Source of the DNA: Streptomyces europaeiscabiei
GTDB lineage: Bacteria > Actinomycetota > Actinomycetes > Streptomycetales > Streptomycetaceae
Direction: 5' to 3'
Length of the DNA stretch: 64,000 bases
Assembly (NCBI RefSeq): GCF_036346855.1
Contig: NZ_CP107841.1
Location: forward strand, 1,798,001-1,862,000
Shown in pieces: positions 28,617-37,649 of the stretch (the stretch's first letter is position 1; each line of letters begins with the position of its first letter). The notes under the pieces were generated by a model that did not search any database, had not been told where the DNA came from, and was given only the letters and a program-made list of their open reading frames with translations. Both the position numbers and the translations under genes were made by a program.

Positions 28617-30035
28617 TCACATTGCGGGCATGTCCGGGCCGATTCGGCTGCGTACGGCTGTCTGGACCTCGGCCTCCTCGGCCGGGTCGGCGGCGAGCCG
28701 GCGGAGTTGGTCGACGACTCGCGTGTCACCCGTCTCGGCGTGCCGGGCGGCGATCTCGCGGGTGGTCTCCTCGCAGTCCCAGAGGCACTCGACGGCGAAG
28801 CCGGCCGGGAAGGAGGGGTCGGTGGCGGCGAGCGCGCGGGCGGCGCGGCCACGGAGGTGGGAGGAAGCGGTCTCGCGGTAGATGTGGCGCAGAACAGGCG
28901 CGGCGCAGACGATGCCCAGACGGCCGGTGCCGTCGACGAGCGTCCACAGGGTCGGCGCGTCGGGCCCCTCGCCGCGTACGGCCTCCCGCAGCGCGCCCAG
29001 CACCAGGTCGCTGTCCTTGGCTCCGCCGAGGCAGGCCAGCATGCGTCCGGCGGCGGCGCCCAGCGGGTCGGGCCGGTGCACCCAGCCGCGCGCCCGGTCG
29101 ACGGCTGCCATGCTGCGCATCCGTTCGAAGGCGTCGACGGCGGCCTCCACGACCATCGTCGTTCCGTCGCTCACGGCACCCTCGATCAGTTCGAGGGCGT
29201 CGGGATCGTTGCCGTCGGCGAGGTAGCGCAAGGCGGTGCAGCGGGCGCCGTCGTCCCCGGAGCGGGCGGCGACGAGGATCTCGGGCCGGTCCTCCGGGCC
29301 GGCGACGGCCGTGAGACAGCGGGCGGCCGGCACATGGAGGACGGCTCCGCGTTCGATGCCCTGCTGGGCCCACTCGAACACGGCCTTGACGCTCCAGCCC
29401 GGCCGGGGTCCGCTCGGGCGCATCTGGCGCTGCCAGCGGTCGAAGGAACCGGTCTCCTGTGCGGCACGCACGCGGGTGGAGATCGCGTCGCGGGGATCGT
29501 CGGCCCACAGCCGCCAGGGCCGGGGTTCGAAGGCGTCGCGGACGGCGGCGGCCAGTTCGGCCTCGCCCTCCGGATCGGTGGTGAAGCGGGCCAGGACGGG
29601 TTCGGCGAGGGCGCGCAGCCCTTCGTCGTCGTCCCTGAGGGCCAGCTCGTCGAGGGCCCAGGCCCAGCTCGTGCCCACGGCGGCGTACCCGCGCAGCAGT
29701 TCGAGCGCGTCCCGCCTGCCGTACGAGGCGAGATGCCCGAGGACCGCGAGGGCGAGTCCGGTGCGTGACTCGCAGGTGTCGAGCACGTCCTCGGCGTCGA
29801 AGAGGTGCCGCTCGATCTCGTCGAGCTCACCGCTCAGGTCGAGGTAGAGACGGGCGTAGTAGAGGGAGCGGTTCTCCACCTGCCAGTCGTGGCGGGGGTC
29901 GCTCAGCACACAGTGGTTCAGTGCCGCGAGCGCCTCGGCCCTCGGGGCGGTGAGCGCGTGCAGGGTGCCGTCGCCGCGGCCCCGCTGCAGCAGGCCGAGC
30001 AGCGTACCGCTGGGCGCTATGACCGGTTCGAACAT
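28617..30035 (-). CDS. HEAT-repeat-like conserved protein of unknown function
   Basis: A 472-residue soluble protein made of repeated antiparallel helices. Alanine- and leucine-rich segments such as HVPAARCLTAVAG, DDGARCTALRYLADG and HLRGRAARALAATD recur about every 35-45 residues, the pattern of HEAT or Armadillo-like scaffolds. No catalytic motif is visible. The ATG at 30035 is favoured because GTGAGG lies 9 bases upstream; a GTG at 30050 would add five residues. It appears to be a single-gene unit. I do not recognise a specific family. Confidence 0.75.
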   Translation of the reverse strand: MFEPVIAPSGTLLGLLQRGRGDGTLHALTAPRAEALAALNHCVLSDPRHDWQVENRSLYYARLYLDLSGELDEIERHLFDAEDVLDTCESRTGLALAVLGHLASYGRRDALELLRGYAAVGTSWAWALDELALRDDDEGLRALAEPVLARFTTDPEGEAELAAAVRDAFEPRPWRLWADDPRDAISTRVRAAQETGSFDRWQRQMRPSGPRPGWSVKAVFEWAQQGIERGAVLHVPAARCLTAVAGPEDRPEILVAARSGDDGARCTALRYLADGNDPDALELIEGAVSDGTTMVVEAAVDAFERMRSMAAVDRARGWVHRPDPLGAAAGRMLACLGGAKDSDLVLGALREAVRGEGPDAPTLWTLVDGTGRLGIVCAAPVLRHIYRETASSHLRGRAARALAATDPSFPAGFAVECLWDCEETTREIAARHAETGDTRVVDQLRRLAADPAEEAEVQTAVRSRIGPDMPAM

Positions 30036-30337
30036 GGGAAACAGCCTCACATCAAGCGTCGACGCAACCGGGGATCTTGCTTTACCTGGCCGCGTGACAA
30101 CACGTCGGGGCGCCCGCCGTCTCTTGCTTGCTGTAGACCATCTTCCTCTGCCTCTCGTCGGTGGCCCATGCGGACCGCATCACGGCCCACGCGGTGCGGC
30201 AACAGCTGCCCAGCCATCATGTCCGTGAATCACGACGTCATGATGACCCGGCGGTTCTTCCTACCGCGACCGAAATATCCGGCGGCCCCGTACCGCCTCC
30301 CCCGTCTTTCGTGTTTTACCTGGTCAGAACTTGTGGA
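30036..30337. other. Intergenic gap without a supported gene
   Basis: About 300 bases between the HEAT-like gene start and the ankyrin gene stop. Base composition is less GC-rich than the neighbours, and no frame has coding-like third positions. I see no strong hairpin. It should hold the promoter of the leftward HEAT-like gene. Confidence 0.4.
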
Positions 30338-30730
30338 TCAGTGTGCTGCGAACAGTTCGAGCAGTTCGTTCCTGCCGAACATCCGGGCGGTGTCGATCGC
30401 GTTCGGAGTGCCCGCGACCGGGTCGGCCCCGCCGTCCAGCAGGACCCGGACGACGCCTTCCTCACCCTTGAAGACCGCCCCGGCGAGGGGGGTCTGGCCC
30501 CGGTCGTTGACGCGGTCGGCCGCACCGCCACGGGCCAGGAGGGCCCGTACCGCGTCGGCGTGACCGTGGTACGCGGCGAGCATCACGAGCGAGTCGCCGC
30601 GGTCGTTGGTGAGATCGGCCGGAACCCCCGCGTCGACGTACGCCACGAGCGCCTCGGTCTCGCCCCGTCGGGCCAGATCGAAGATCCTGGTCGCCAGCTC
30701 CACGACCTCCGGGTCGGGGGCTTCACTCAT
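30338..30730 (-). CDS. Small ankyrin-repeat protein
   Basis: A 130-residue protein with about three ankyrin repeats, each with the turn motif. LTNDRGDSLVMLAAYHGHADAV (about 43-64) is reported here by position; it is followed by VNDRGQTPLAGAVFKGEEGV and a final degenerate repeat NAIDTARMFGRNELLELF. The ATG at 30730 follows AGGTGG with an 8-base gap; a GTG 12 bases earlier would overlap that site. It is probably a cytoplasmic protein-protein adaptor. No partner gene is adjacent. Confidence 0.88.
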   Translation of the reverse strand: MSEAPDPEVVELATRIFDLARRGETEALVAYVDAGVPADLTNDRGDSLVMLAAYHGHADAVRALLARGGAADRVNDRGQTPLAGAVFKGEEGVVRVLLDGGADPVAGTPNAIDTARMFGRNELLELFAAH

Positions 30731-31001
30731 CGCCGGGACCACCTCTCACAATCGCGTTTCGAGCCGAACGGGTGAATCGCCAGGGTACTGGCTCCCCGCG
30801 CACATCAGCGGACAGAGCCGAGGCAAAGATCACACCGAGTCCCGTCGTGCGCAACAGCCCAGCCCGGACGGCCCAACGCGGATTCCGCCACTCAGGCGAA
30901 ATCTGCGGAATTTCACCCAGTTGCACCTTTTATCGTATGGATACATGCTGTGACCTTGGAAGAACTCATGGTGACTGTCCCCATCAACCAGGAGAACCCA
31001 A

Positions 31002-31196
31002 ATGATCCTGAACATCTCAGGCGTCGTCCTGCTCGGCGTCATCGTCTTCCTGTTCTTCCGCAAGGACGGCCTGAAGGCCTCGCACTGCATCGTCGTCACC
31101 CTCTTCGGGTTCTACCTCGCCAGCACGGGCATCGCCCCGAGCATCACGGCAGGCGGCGAGAGCCTCGCGAGCCTCCTCGGTGGGATCAAGTTCTGA
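31002..31196 (+). CDS. Small two-helix membrane protein next to FtsK/TraB-like gene
   Basis: A 64-residue hydrophobic protein with two helices, about residues 2-19 (ILNISGVVLLGVIVFLFF) and 27-45 (SHCIVVTLFGFYLASTGIA), and a short C-terminal tail. An AGGAGAA ribosome site lies just upstream. The next gene, 37 bases on, encodes an FtsK/TraB-like ATPase. Small membrane proteins of this type accompany Spd/Tra genes of Streptomyces conjugative elements and their chromosomal relatives, so a partner role at the membrane is plausible. Confidence 0.82.
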   Translation: MILNISGVVLLGVIVFLFFRKDGLKASHCIVVTLFGFYLASTGIAPSITAGGESLASLLGGIKF

Positions 31197-31233
31197 CCCC
31201 GTCCCCATCCGCACGCACCCCCAGGAGACAGCC

Positions 31234-32784
31234 GTGGCCCGGGTCCCCCTCCCCCGCATTCTGAGCAGCGGCGGCGCGCACCTCGCCAGGAGCCGGGAAC
31301 TGGCCCGGACGGCCGCCGACGGCGCCACCGACGTCCTCCACCCGTTGATCACGATCACGCGTGGACTGCGCCGGCTGGTCGCCGCCGGGCGGCGCAGATG
31401 GGCCGAGACCCCGAAGGACCGCCGGGGGTCACTGCTCTTCCTGGCGGCCTCGGTCGTCCTGGTCGTGACCCTGGTGCCGTACGGCCTGCTGTTCGCCGTC
31501 ATCACCCTGATGGCGGCGGCAGCCTGGGCGGGCCGGCCCGGCGCCGCCCGGGAGCCCGTCGGCCCCGACGAGTCCCAGACCCAGCGTCTGCGCTCCCTCT
31601 ACGAGGCCCTGGTCCCCTATTTTTCGGCCGCCGAGGACCCCGAGCCCCTCTACTCGCACGGCGGCGCCTGGGACAAGGCCTTCCCCACCTACGCGTTCGA
31701 CGGCACGGGCCGCGTCTGTCATCTGCTGATCCGCTACCCCGCGTACTTCACCGACGGCGAGCCGGAGGCCCGCGCGCGCATCGAGCAGCTGCTGCACGCC
31801 AAGGCGGGCCGCGGCCGTGAGTACCGCTTCACCTGGGACGAGGAAGGCAACGAACTCACCGTGGCCGTCCTCCCCCCGCTCGCCACCGACATCACCGCCC
31901 AGCGCTTCGTGACGGCCCCGGGCGAGACGGTCCTCGGCTTCACCGACGCCGTCCACGTCCAGCGCACCCTTCCCCTCTCCTCCGGCGAGGAGCAGCGCGA
32001 CGTGCCGCCGGTCGTCTGGCGCACCGGCCTGCGTTCCACCGAGCCGCATCTGCTGGCCGTGGGCGAACCGGGCAGCGGTACGACGACCCTCCTGCGCTCG
32101 ATCGCCCTCCAGGCCCTCCAGCACGGCGACGTCGTCATCGTCGAGGGCGGCGGCAGCGGCGAGTACGCCTGCCTCACCGGCCGCGACGGGGTCCTCGCCG
32201 TGGAGTGCGGTCTCTCCGGAGCCCTGGCGAGCCTGGAGTGGGCCTCCCAGGAGACGGAGCGCCGACTGATCGCCACGAACCGGGCCCGCCAGGCGGGGCA
32301 ATCCGCACCGGACGACATCCGTCGGCCCCTCTGGCTCCTTCTCGACCGCCCGAGCGTGCTGACCCACCTCGCCGCGGCCGACGGCCGGAGCGACCCGCAG
32401 TCACTCCTCCAGGTCCCCCTGCGCCACGGCCGGGCGGTCAACGTCACCGTCGTGATCACCGAACAGTTCGACCACCTGGACACCCTCACGGACGCGGTAC
32501 GCCGGCACACCCGCGCGCGCGTGGTCCTGGGCCCCGCCTCCCCCGAGCAAGTGGAAGCGGTCCTGGGCACGGCACCCCCCACCACCCCCACCCCGGACGT
32601 CCCCCCGGGTCGCGGCTACGCCCGTCTGGGCCCCGCTCCCACCCTCCGCCTCCAGGTCCCCACCACCCCGGACCCCTACGACGAGAACACGCCCGAACCA
32701 CACCGCCAGGCGGTCCTGGCCCTCCTCCCGCCACACACGACCCCACCGGACTCGCTCGCGAAAGCCGCGGTGGCCGAGACCTGA
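31234..32784 (+). CDS. FtsK/TraB-like membrane ATPase with altered P-loop
   Basis: A 516-residue protein. Two hydrophobic helices (about residues 68-105, RGSLLFLAASVVLVVTLVP and LLFAVITLMAAAAW) are followed by a soluble domain and an FtsK/TraB-like ATPase domain. The Walker A region reads GEPGSGTTTLL near residue 277, so the invariant Lys is replaced by Thr. A Walker B-like strand RPLWLLLDRP lies near 366. The C-terminus is Pro/Thr-rich. GTG at 31234 with AGGAGA upstream. It may be a chromosomal relative of Streptomyces plasmid transfer ATPases that no longer hydrolyses ATP, or uses another residue. Confidence 0.8.
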   Translation: MARVPLPRILSSGGAHLARSRELARTAADGATDVLHPLITITRGLRRLVAAGRRRWAETPKDRRGSLLFLAASVVLVVTLVPYGLLFAVITLMAAAAWAGRPGAAREPVGPDESQTQRLRSLYEALVPYFSAAEDPEPLYSHGGAWDKAFPTYAFDGTGRVCHLLIRYPAYFTDGEPEARARIEQLLHAKAGRGREYRFTWDEEGNELTVAVLPPLATDITAQRFVTAPGETVLGFTDAVHVQRTLPLSSGEEQRDVPPVVWRTGLRSTEPHLLAVGEPGSGTTTLLRSIALQALQHGDVVIVEGGGSGEYACLTGRDGVLAVECGLSGALASLEWASQETERRLIATNRARQAGQSAPDDIRRPLWLLLDRPSVLTHLAAADGRSDPQSLLQVPLRHGRAVNVTVVITEQFDHLDTLTDAVRRHTRARVVLGPASPEQVEAVLGTAPPTTPTPDVPPGRGYARLGPAPTLRLQVPTTPDPYDENTPEPHRQAVLALLPPHTTPPDSLAKAAVAET

Positions 32785-32829
32785 GGCTCCCCGCCCGACC
32801 GCGGACAGCCGTGCCGCTGGGGGCGACGG

Positions 32830-32868
32830 GTGCACCTCCCGCTCGAGCGAAGCCGAGAGCAGGGAGGG
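32830..32868 (+). repeat. Dispersed palindromic repeat with CCGCTCGAGCG core (copy 1)
   Basis: CACCTCCCGCTCGAGCGAAGC followed by CGAGAG and a G-rich run, at the convergent junction between the FtsK-like gene and the MocR gene. An inverted copy lies inside the acyl-CoA dehydrogenase gene at 44437-44476. The sequence forms a short stem around GCTCGAGC. Confidence 0.75.
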
Positions 32869-32889
32869 TGGGCGCAGCCCGGCCGAGTC

Positions 32890-34389
32890 TCACGCCACGA
32901 ACGTCCGCGGCCCCTCGCTCCCGCCCGACGCCCCGTCCCGCACCAACCGCGCGGCCGCGGCCAACCGCGCGGCCGCCTCCTCGGCGACCGCTCCCCCCAC
33001 GGTGAACGGCAGCCGCACATACCCCTCGAACGCCCCGTCAACCCCAAAGCGGGGCCCGGACGGCACCCGAACACCCACCCGCTCCCCCACCTCCGCGAGC
33101 CTCGACCCCGACAGGCCCCCGGTACGGACCCACAGGGTCAGCCCACCCCGAGGCTCCGAGAACTCCCAGTCCGGCAGCTCCCGACGCACCGCGGCCACCA
33201 ACGCGTCCCGGTTCCCCCGCGCCTGCTCCCGTCGGATCCCCACGGCCTGCGCCCAACCTCCCGTACTCATCAGCCAGTTCACGGCCAACTGCTCCAGCAC
33301 GGGCGTCCCCAGATCCGCATAGGCCCGCGCCGCGACGAGACTCCGGATCACATCCGGCGCCGCCCGCACCCACCCGATCCGCATCCCCGCCCAGAAGGCC
33401 TTGCTGGCCGACCCGACCGTGATGACCGTGGACCCCGCCGGATCGAACGCACACACGGGACGCGGCATCTCCACCTCGTCGTCGAGCCACAGCTCGCTCA
33501 TCGTCTCGTCGGCGACCAGCACCGTCCCGGCCCCCCGCGCCGCGTCGACGAGCCCCCGCCGCCGGTCATCGTCGGCGAGCGCGCCGGTCGGATTGTGGAA
33601 GTCGGCGACGACGTACGCGAGCCGGGGCGCCGCGTCCCGCAGGACCTGCCGCCACCGGTCCATGTCCCACCCGGCGAGCCCGTCGGCCATGGCGACCGGC
33701 ACCAGCCGCGCCCCCGCCTCCCGCATCAGCTGAAGGATGTTGGCGTACGACGGCGACTCCACCGCGATCCGTTCCCCGCGGCCCGCGAAGAGGTGACAGA
33801 TCGCGTCCATGGCGCCCATGGCTCCCGTCGTCACCATGATCTGCTCGGGCATCGTGGGGATGCCGCGCGCGGTGTAGCGGTCGGCGAGCATGGAGCGGAG
33901 CGCGGGCAGTCCGGCCGGGTAGTCGCCGTGCGTGTGGGCGTAGGGCGGCAGTTCCTCCAGCGCGCCCTGCACGGCCCGGGTGAGCCAGGGCTCGGGGGCG
34001 GGCAGAGCCGCGCAGCCCAGGTCGATCATCGAGCCGAGCGCCTCGGGCGGGAGGGGCTCGAGTCCGCGTGCGGGAAGCGGCTTCCCGGCCGGCACGGCGG
34101 TCCAGCTGCCCGCTCCCCGCCGGGACTCCAAAAACCCTTCCGTGCGCAGTGCCTCGTAGGCCGCCGCGACGGTCGTCCGGCTGACGGAGAGGGACAGGGC
34201 CAGCTCGCGCTCCGCGGGGAGCCGGGCGGCCACGGGCACGCGGCCCTCCAGCACCAGCAGCCGGATCCCGTCGGCGAGCGCACGGTAGGCGGGCGGGCGG
34301 CGGGTGCCGGGGCCGGCGGGACGCTCCTGCTGCGAGGTGAGCAGCCGTGCGAGCTGGGCCGCTCCCACCGCTGAAGTCCACTGCGCCAT
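32890..34389 (-). CDS. MocR-family regulator with aminotransferase domain
   Basis: A 499-residue fusion. The N-terminal GntR-type winged helix (about 35-105) includes LPAERELALSLSVSRTTVAAAY. The class I aminotransferase-like domain (about 140-490) has the PLP-binding Lys in SASKAFWAGMRIGWV and the cofactor contacts DFHNPTGA and DETMSELW. MocR proteins use bound PLP plus a ligand to switch transcription. The ATG at 34389 follows a GGTGGACTGGAA stretch. It is divergent, with only 30 bases between starts, from a YczE-type membrane gene, a frequent MocR target. Confidence 0.93.
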   Translation of the reverse strand: MAQWTSAVGAAQLARLLTSQQERPAGPGTRRPPAYRALADGIRLLVLEGRVPVAARLPAERELALSLSVSRTTVAAAYEALRTEGFLESRRGAGSWTAVPAGKPLPARGLEPLPPEALGSMIDLGCAALPAPEPWLTRAVQGALEELPPYAHTHGDYPAGLPALRSMLADRYTARGIPTMPEQIMVTTGAMGAMDAICHLFAGRGERIAVESPSYANILQLMREAGARLVPVAMADGLAGWDMDRWRQVLRDAAPRLAYVVADFHNPTGALADDDRRRGLVDAARGAGTVLVADETMSELWLDDEVEMPRPVCAFDPAGSTVITVGSASKAFWAGMRIGWVRAAPDVIRSLVAARAYADLGTPVLEQLAVNWLMSTGGWAQAVGIRREQARGNRDALVAAVRRELPDWEFSEPRGGLTLWVRTGGLSGSRLAEVGERVGVRVPSGPRFGVDGAFEGYVRLPFTVGGAVAEEAAARLAAAARLVRDGASGGSEGPRTFVA

Positions 34390-34419
34390 GATTTCCAGTC
34401 CACCTTCCCCGAATTGGCC

Positions 34420-35223
34420 ATGGATGGCTGCACTCTCCAAGCCACAGAGTGTCATGCATCAGGCCACCGGCACCACCAGGGGGAAGCCTTGCCCACACAG
34501 CACGAGCCGCCGCACGAATCGCAGCACGAATCGCAGCAGGACCCGCGGCAGGATCGGCGACATGACCCGCGGGACCATCCACAGCGCCGTCTGGGCCGAC
34601 GGCTGACCCAGCTCTACACCGGCCTCGCGCTGTACGGTGCCAGCTCCGCGCTCCTCGTGGAGGCAGGACTCGGCCTGGAACCGTGGAACGTGCTGCACCA
34701 GGGCCTGGCGGAGCTGACCGGCCTGACCATCGGCGTGGTGTCCATCATCGTGGGCGCGATGGTGCTGCTCCTGTGGATCCCGCTACGGCAGCGCCCTGGC
34801 CTCGGCACGGTCTCCAACGTCTTCGTGGTCGGCATCGCGATGGACGCCACCCTGGCCCTGGTGCCCGAGGCGCACACCATGGCCGTACGGATACCCCTCC
34901 TCGTCGGAGGGATCGTGCTCAACGGCGTGGCGACCGGCCTCTACATCGCGGCCCGTTTCGGACCGGGCCCGCGCGACGGCCTGATGACGGGACTGCACCG
35001 CCGTACGGGACGCTCGGTCCGGTTGATGCGGACGGCCGTGGAGGTGGCGGTGCTGGCGACCGGTTTCGCCCTCGGCGGCACGGTCGGCGTGGGCACTCTC
35101 CTCTACGCCCTCTCCATCGGCCCGCTCGCCCAGCTCTTCCTGCGCATGTTCGCCGTCCCCTCGGAATCCGGCAGCACGGTCGTTGCCACCGGTCCATCGG
35201 AGCGGGCCATACTGCCCGGGTGA
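34420..35223 (+). CDS. YczE/YitT-type integral membrane protein
   Basis: A membrane protein of up to 267 residues. The core (from about residue 64) has five or six helices beginning TQLYTGLALYGASSALLVEAGLGLEPWNVLHQGL, described here by position 64-97. It contains GPGPRDGLMTGLHRRTGRSVR, the YczE/YyaS/YitT family loop. The first 60 residues are unusual, rich in His, Gln, Arg and Pro, and partly encoded by a 12-base tandem repeat (CACGAATCGCAG twice near 34513). No good ribosome site precedes any start, so the true N-terminus is uncertain (TTG 34414, ATG 34420 or later). It is divergent from MocR and probably regulated by it. Confidence 0.82.
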   Translation: MDGCTLQATECHASGHRHHQGEALPTQHEPPHESQHESQQDPRQDRRHDPRDHPQRRLGRRLTQLYTGLALYGASSALLVEAGLGLEPWNVLHQGLAELTGLTIGVVSIIVGAMVLLLWIPLRQRPGLGTVSNVFVVGIAMDATLALVPEAHTMAVRIPLLVGGIVLNGVATGLYIAARFGPGPRDGLMTGLHRRTGRSVRLMRTAVEVAVLATGFALGGTVGVGTLLYALSIGPLAQLFLRMFAVPSESGSTVVATGPSERAILPG

Positions 35224-35987
35224 CCGCCCTCGTACGCCACCCCTACCTCGACCATCCGGGCCCGATCGCCTTCGCCCACCGGGGCGGGGCGGCCGACGGC
35301 CTGGAGAACACCATGACCCAGTTCCGGCGGGCGGTGGAGTCGGGCTACCGCTACATCGAGACCGATGTCCACGCCACGCTCGACGGCAAGCTGGTCGCCT
35401 TCCACGACTCGACCCTGGACCGGATGACCGACGGGTCGGGCCGGATAGCGGACCTGCCGTGGAAGGACATCGGGCACGCGCGCGTGGCGGGCGTCGAGCC
35501 GGTACCCCTCTTCGAGGATCTTCTCGAAGCGTTTCCCGAGGTCCGCTGGAACGTCGACATCAAGGCGGAGCCCGCCCTCCACCCTCTCCTCAATCTGATC
35601 GCCCGCACCGATTCCTGGGACCGTGTCTGCGTCGGTTCCTTCTCCGAGTCCCGGGTCGCCCGCGCCCAGCGCCTCGCCGGGCCGCGCCTGGCCACCTCGT
35701 ACGGCGCGAGCGGCGTCCTGGGGCTGCGGCTGCGGTCCTGGGGCGTCCCGGCCTCGGTGCGCCGCTCGGCGGTCGCGGCACAGGTGCCCCAGGCACAGTC
35801 CGGGGTGCCCGTGGTCGACCACCGGTTCGTGCGCGCCGCCCACGCGCGCGGGCTGCACGTCCACGTGTGGACCGTGAACGAACCGCAACGTATGCACCGG
35901 CTGCTGGACCTGGGCGTCGATGGCATCATGACCGATCACATCGACACGCTGCGCAAGGTGCTTGAGGACCGGGGGACCTGGGTCTGA
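35220..35987 (+). CDS. Glycerophosphodiester phosphodiesterase
   Basis: A 255-residue GDPD-family TIM-barrel enzyme that hydrolyses glycerophosphodiesters to an alcohol and sn-glycerol 3-phosphate. It carries the metal and catalytic motifs AFAHRGG (residues 16-22), ETDVHATLDGKLVAFHD (about 46-62) and HVHVWTVNE near the end. There is no signal peptide, so it is predicted cytoplasmic. The GTG start overlaps the stop of the YczE-like gene (GTGA), suggesting translational coupling. An MFS carrier gene follows 40 bases later. Confidence 0.95.
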   Translation: MTALVRHPYLDHPGPIAFAHRGGAADGLENTMTQFRRAVESGYRYIETDVHATLDGKLVAFHDSTLDRMTDGSGRIADLPWKDIGHARVAGVEPVPLFEDLLEAFPEVRWNVDIKAEPALHPLLNLIARTDSWDRVCVGSFSESRVARAQRLAGPRLATSYGASGVLGLRLRSWGVPASVRRSAVAAQVPQAQSGVPVVDHRFVRAAHARGLHVHVWTVNEPQRMHRLLDLGVDGIMTDHIDTLRKVLEDRGTWV

Positions 35988-36027
35988 CGCCCTCGCGCGG
36001 ACCGTTCACGGGGAAGCGAGGGCACGG

Positions 36028-37383
36028 GTGGGCACCGACACCGTGCGGACGGACACGGCCGACGAAGCTGCGGGCAGGCGGCGTGAGCAGCGCGGCTGGT
36101 ACTTCTACGACTGGGCCTGCTCCGTCTACTCGACCAGCGTCCTGACCGTGTTCCTCGGCCCCTATCTGACCGAGGTCGCCAAGTCCGCCGCCGACACGGA
36201 TGGTTATGTACACCCGCTGGGCATACCGGTCCGCGCGGGCTCCTTCTTCGCGTACTCGGTGTCCCTGTCGGTGATCCTCGCCGTCGTGATCATGCCTCTG
36301 GTGGGTGCGGCCGCCGACCGCACGGGCCGCAAGAAGCCTCTCCTGGGCGCGGCCGCCTATGTCGGTGCCGCCGCGACCGCGGGCATGTTCTTCCTGGACG
36401 GTGACCGCTACCTGCTCGGCGGCGTCCTGCTGATCGTCGCGAACGCGGCGCAGTCCGTGGCGATGATGCTCTACAACTCCTATCTCCCCCAGATCGCACC
36501 CCCCGAGGAACGCGACGCCGTCTCCTCGCGCGGCTGGGCGTTCGGCTACGCGGCCGGCTCACTGGTCCTCGTCGCCAACCTGATCCTCTTCACCGCCCAC
36601 GACAGCTTCGGCCTCTCGGAGGGCATGGCGGTCCGTATCTGCCTGGCCTCGGCCGGCCTGTGGTGGGGTGCCTTCACCCTCATCCCGCTCCGCCGCCTGC
36701 GCGACCGCCGCAGCCCGGCGGCCGAGACCGGGGAGGCGACCGCCCCCGGCCTGCGCCAGCTCGCGGCGACCGTCCGCGACATGCGCCGCCACCCGCTGAC
36801 CCTGGGCTTCCTCCTCGCCTACCTCGTCTACAACGACGGCATCCAGACGGTGATCTCCCAGGCCTCGGTGTACGGCTCCGAGGAACTCGACCTGGAGCAG
36901 TCCACGCTCATCGTGGCGGTCCTGCTGGTGCAGATCCTGGCGGTGGGCGGCGCCCTCGGCATGGGCCGGCTCTCCCGGCGCTACGGCGCCAAGCGCACGA
37001 TCCTCGGCTCCCTGGTCGCGTGGACGGTGATCCTCGCCGCCGGGTACTTCCTCCCGGCCGGGGCGCCCGTCTGGTTCTTCGTCCTCGCCTCGGGCATCGG
37101 CCTGGTCCTCGGCGGCAGCCAGGCCCTCTCCCGCTCCCTCTTCTCCCACCTCGTCCCGCCCGGCAAGGAGGCCGAGTACTTCTCCGCGTACGAGATGAGC
37201 GACCGCGGCATGAGCTGGCTGGGCCCGCTGCTGTTCGGTGTGACCTACCAGCTGACCGGAAGTTATCGGGACGCGATCATCTCCCTGGTCGTCTTCTTCG
37301 TCCTGGGATTCGCCCTGCTCGCGAGGGTTCCGGTGCGCCGGGCGATCAGCGACGCGGGAAACCCCGTACCGGACAGGATTTAG
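36028..37383 (+). CDS. MFS transporter, UMF1/Atg22-like
   Basis: A 451-residue transporter with about 12 helices. It opens with EQRGWYFYDWACSVYSTSVLT (residues about 18-38), typical of the UMF1/Vps22-like facilitator family, and contains GAAADRTGRKKPLLG between helices 2 and 3 and PPGKEAEYFSAYEMSDRGMSWLGP in the second half. GTG at 36028 follows GCGAGGG. It lies 40 bases after the GDPD gene and is probably co-transcribed. Substrate unknown; context suggests something generated from phospholipid turnover, which is speculative. Confidence 0.88.
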   Translation: MGTDTVRTDTADEAAGRRREQRGWYFYDWACSVYSTSVLTVFLGPYLTEVAKSAADTDGYVHPLGIPVRAGSFFAYSVSLSVILAVVIMPLVGAAADRTGRKKPLLGAAAYVGAAATAGMFFLDGDRYLLGGVLLIVANAAQSVAMMLYNSYLPQIAPPEERDAVSSRGWAFGYAAGSLVLVANLILFTAHDSFGLSEGMAVRICLASAGLWWGAFTLIPLRRLRDRRSPAAETGEATAPGLRQLAATVRDMRRHPLTLGFLLAYLVYNDGIQTVISQASVYGSEELDLEQSTLIVAVLLVQILAVGGALGMGRLSRRYGAKRTILGSLVAWTVILAAGYFLPAGAPVWFFVLASGIGLVLGGSQALSRSLFSHLVPPGKEAEYFSAYEMSDRGMSWLGPLLFGVTYQLTGSYRDAIISLVVFFVLGFALLARVPVRRAISDAGNPVPDRI

Positions 37384-37407
37384 CGCCGGAAGCGAAAGGG
37401 CTGTAGT

Positions 37408-37433
37408 GTACGCGTTTGGCCTGCCAGGCGTAC
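37408..37433 (+). terminator. Hairpin after the MFS gene
   Basis: GTACGC (37408-37413) pairs with GCGTAC (37428-37433), with an inner TGGC/GCCA stem. It starts 24 bases after the MFS stop codon. Probable terminator separating this operon from rbpA; no T-tract. Confidence 0.55.
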
Positions 37434-37561
37434 CGTTACTGCGCGTCAAAGATGCCGAAACGCTGGGTGACATCTGCTGTCAGATGTGACAAACCGGGCG
37501 CGGGTGGGTAAAACAAGGGCGGCTACGACGGCGACGCGTGACCCGGATCGGGACACGCAAC

Positions 37562-37588
37562 GGGAATCTTTACCGCCGACCGGACGTT
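37562..37588 (+). promoter_or_regulatory. Sigma-R type promoter of rbpA
   Basis: GGGAAT (37562-37567) and GTT (37586-37588) are separated by exactly 18 bases, a full match to the sigma-R consensus GGGAAT-N18-GTT of Streptomyces. rbpA is a known member of the thiol-oxidative-stress (sigma-R) regulon in S. coelicolor. The start codon lies 61 bases downstream. Confidence 0.85.
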
Positions 37589-37649
37589 GACCGGATGACG
37601 ACGACAGCGACACCTGTCCTGTGGGCGACAAGCCCGGGAGGCACGATTC

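Noticed and set aside
31002..32784. Integrated conjugative element
   Set aside because: Only a small membrane protein and an FtsK/TraB-like gene are present, with no integrase, replication or attachment-site repeats, and the genes sit in a conserved chromosomal block.
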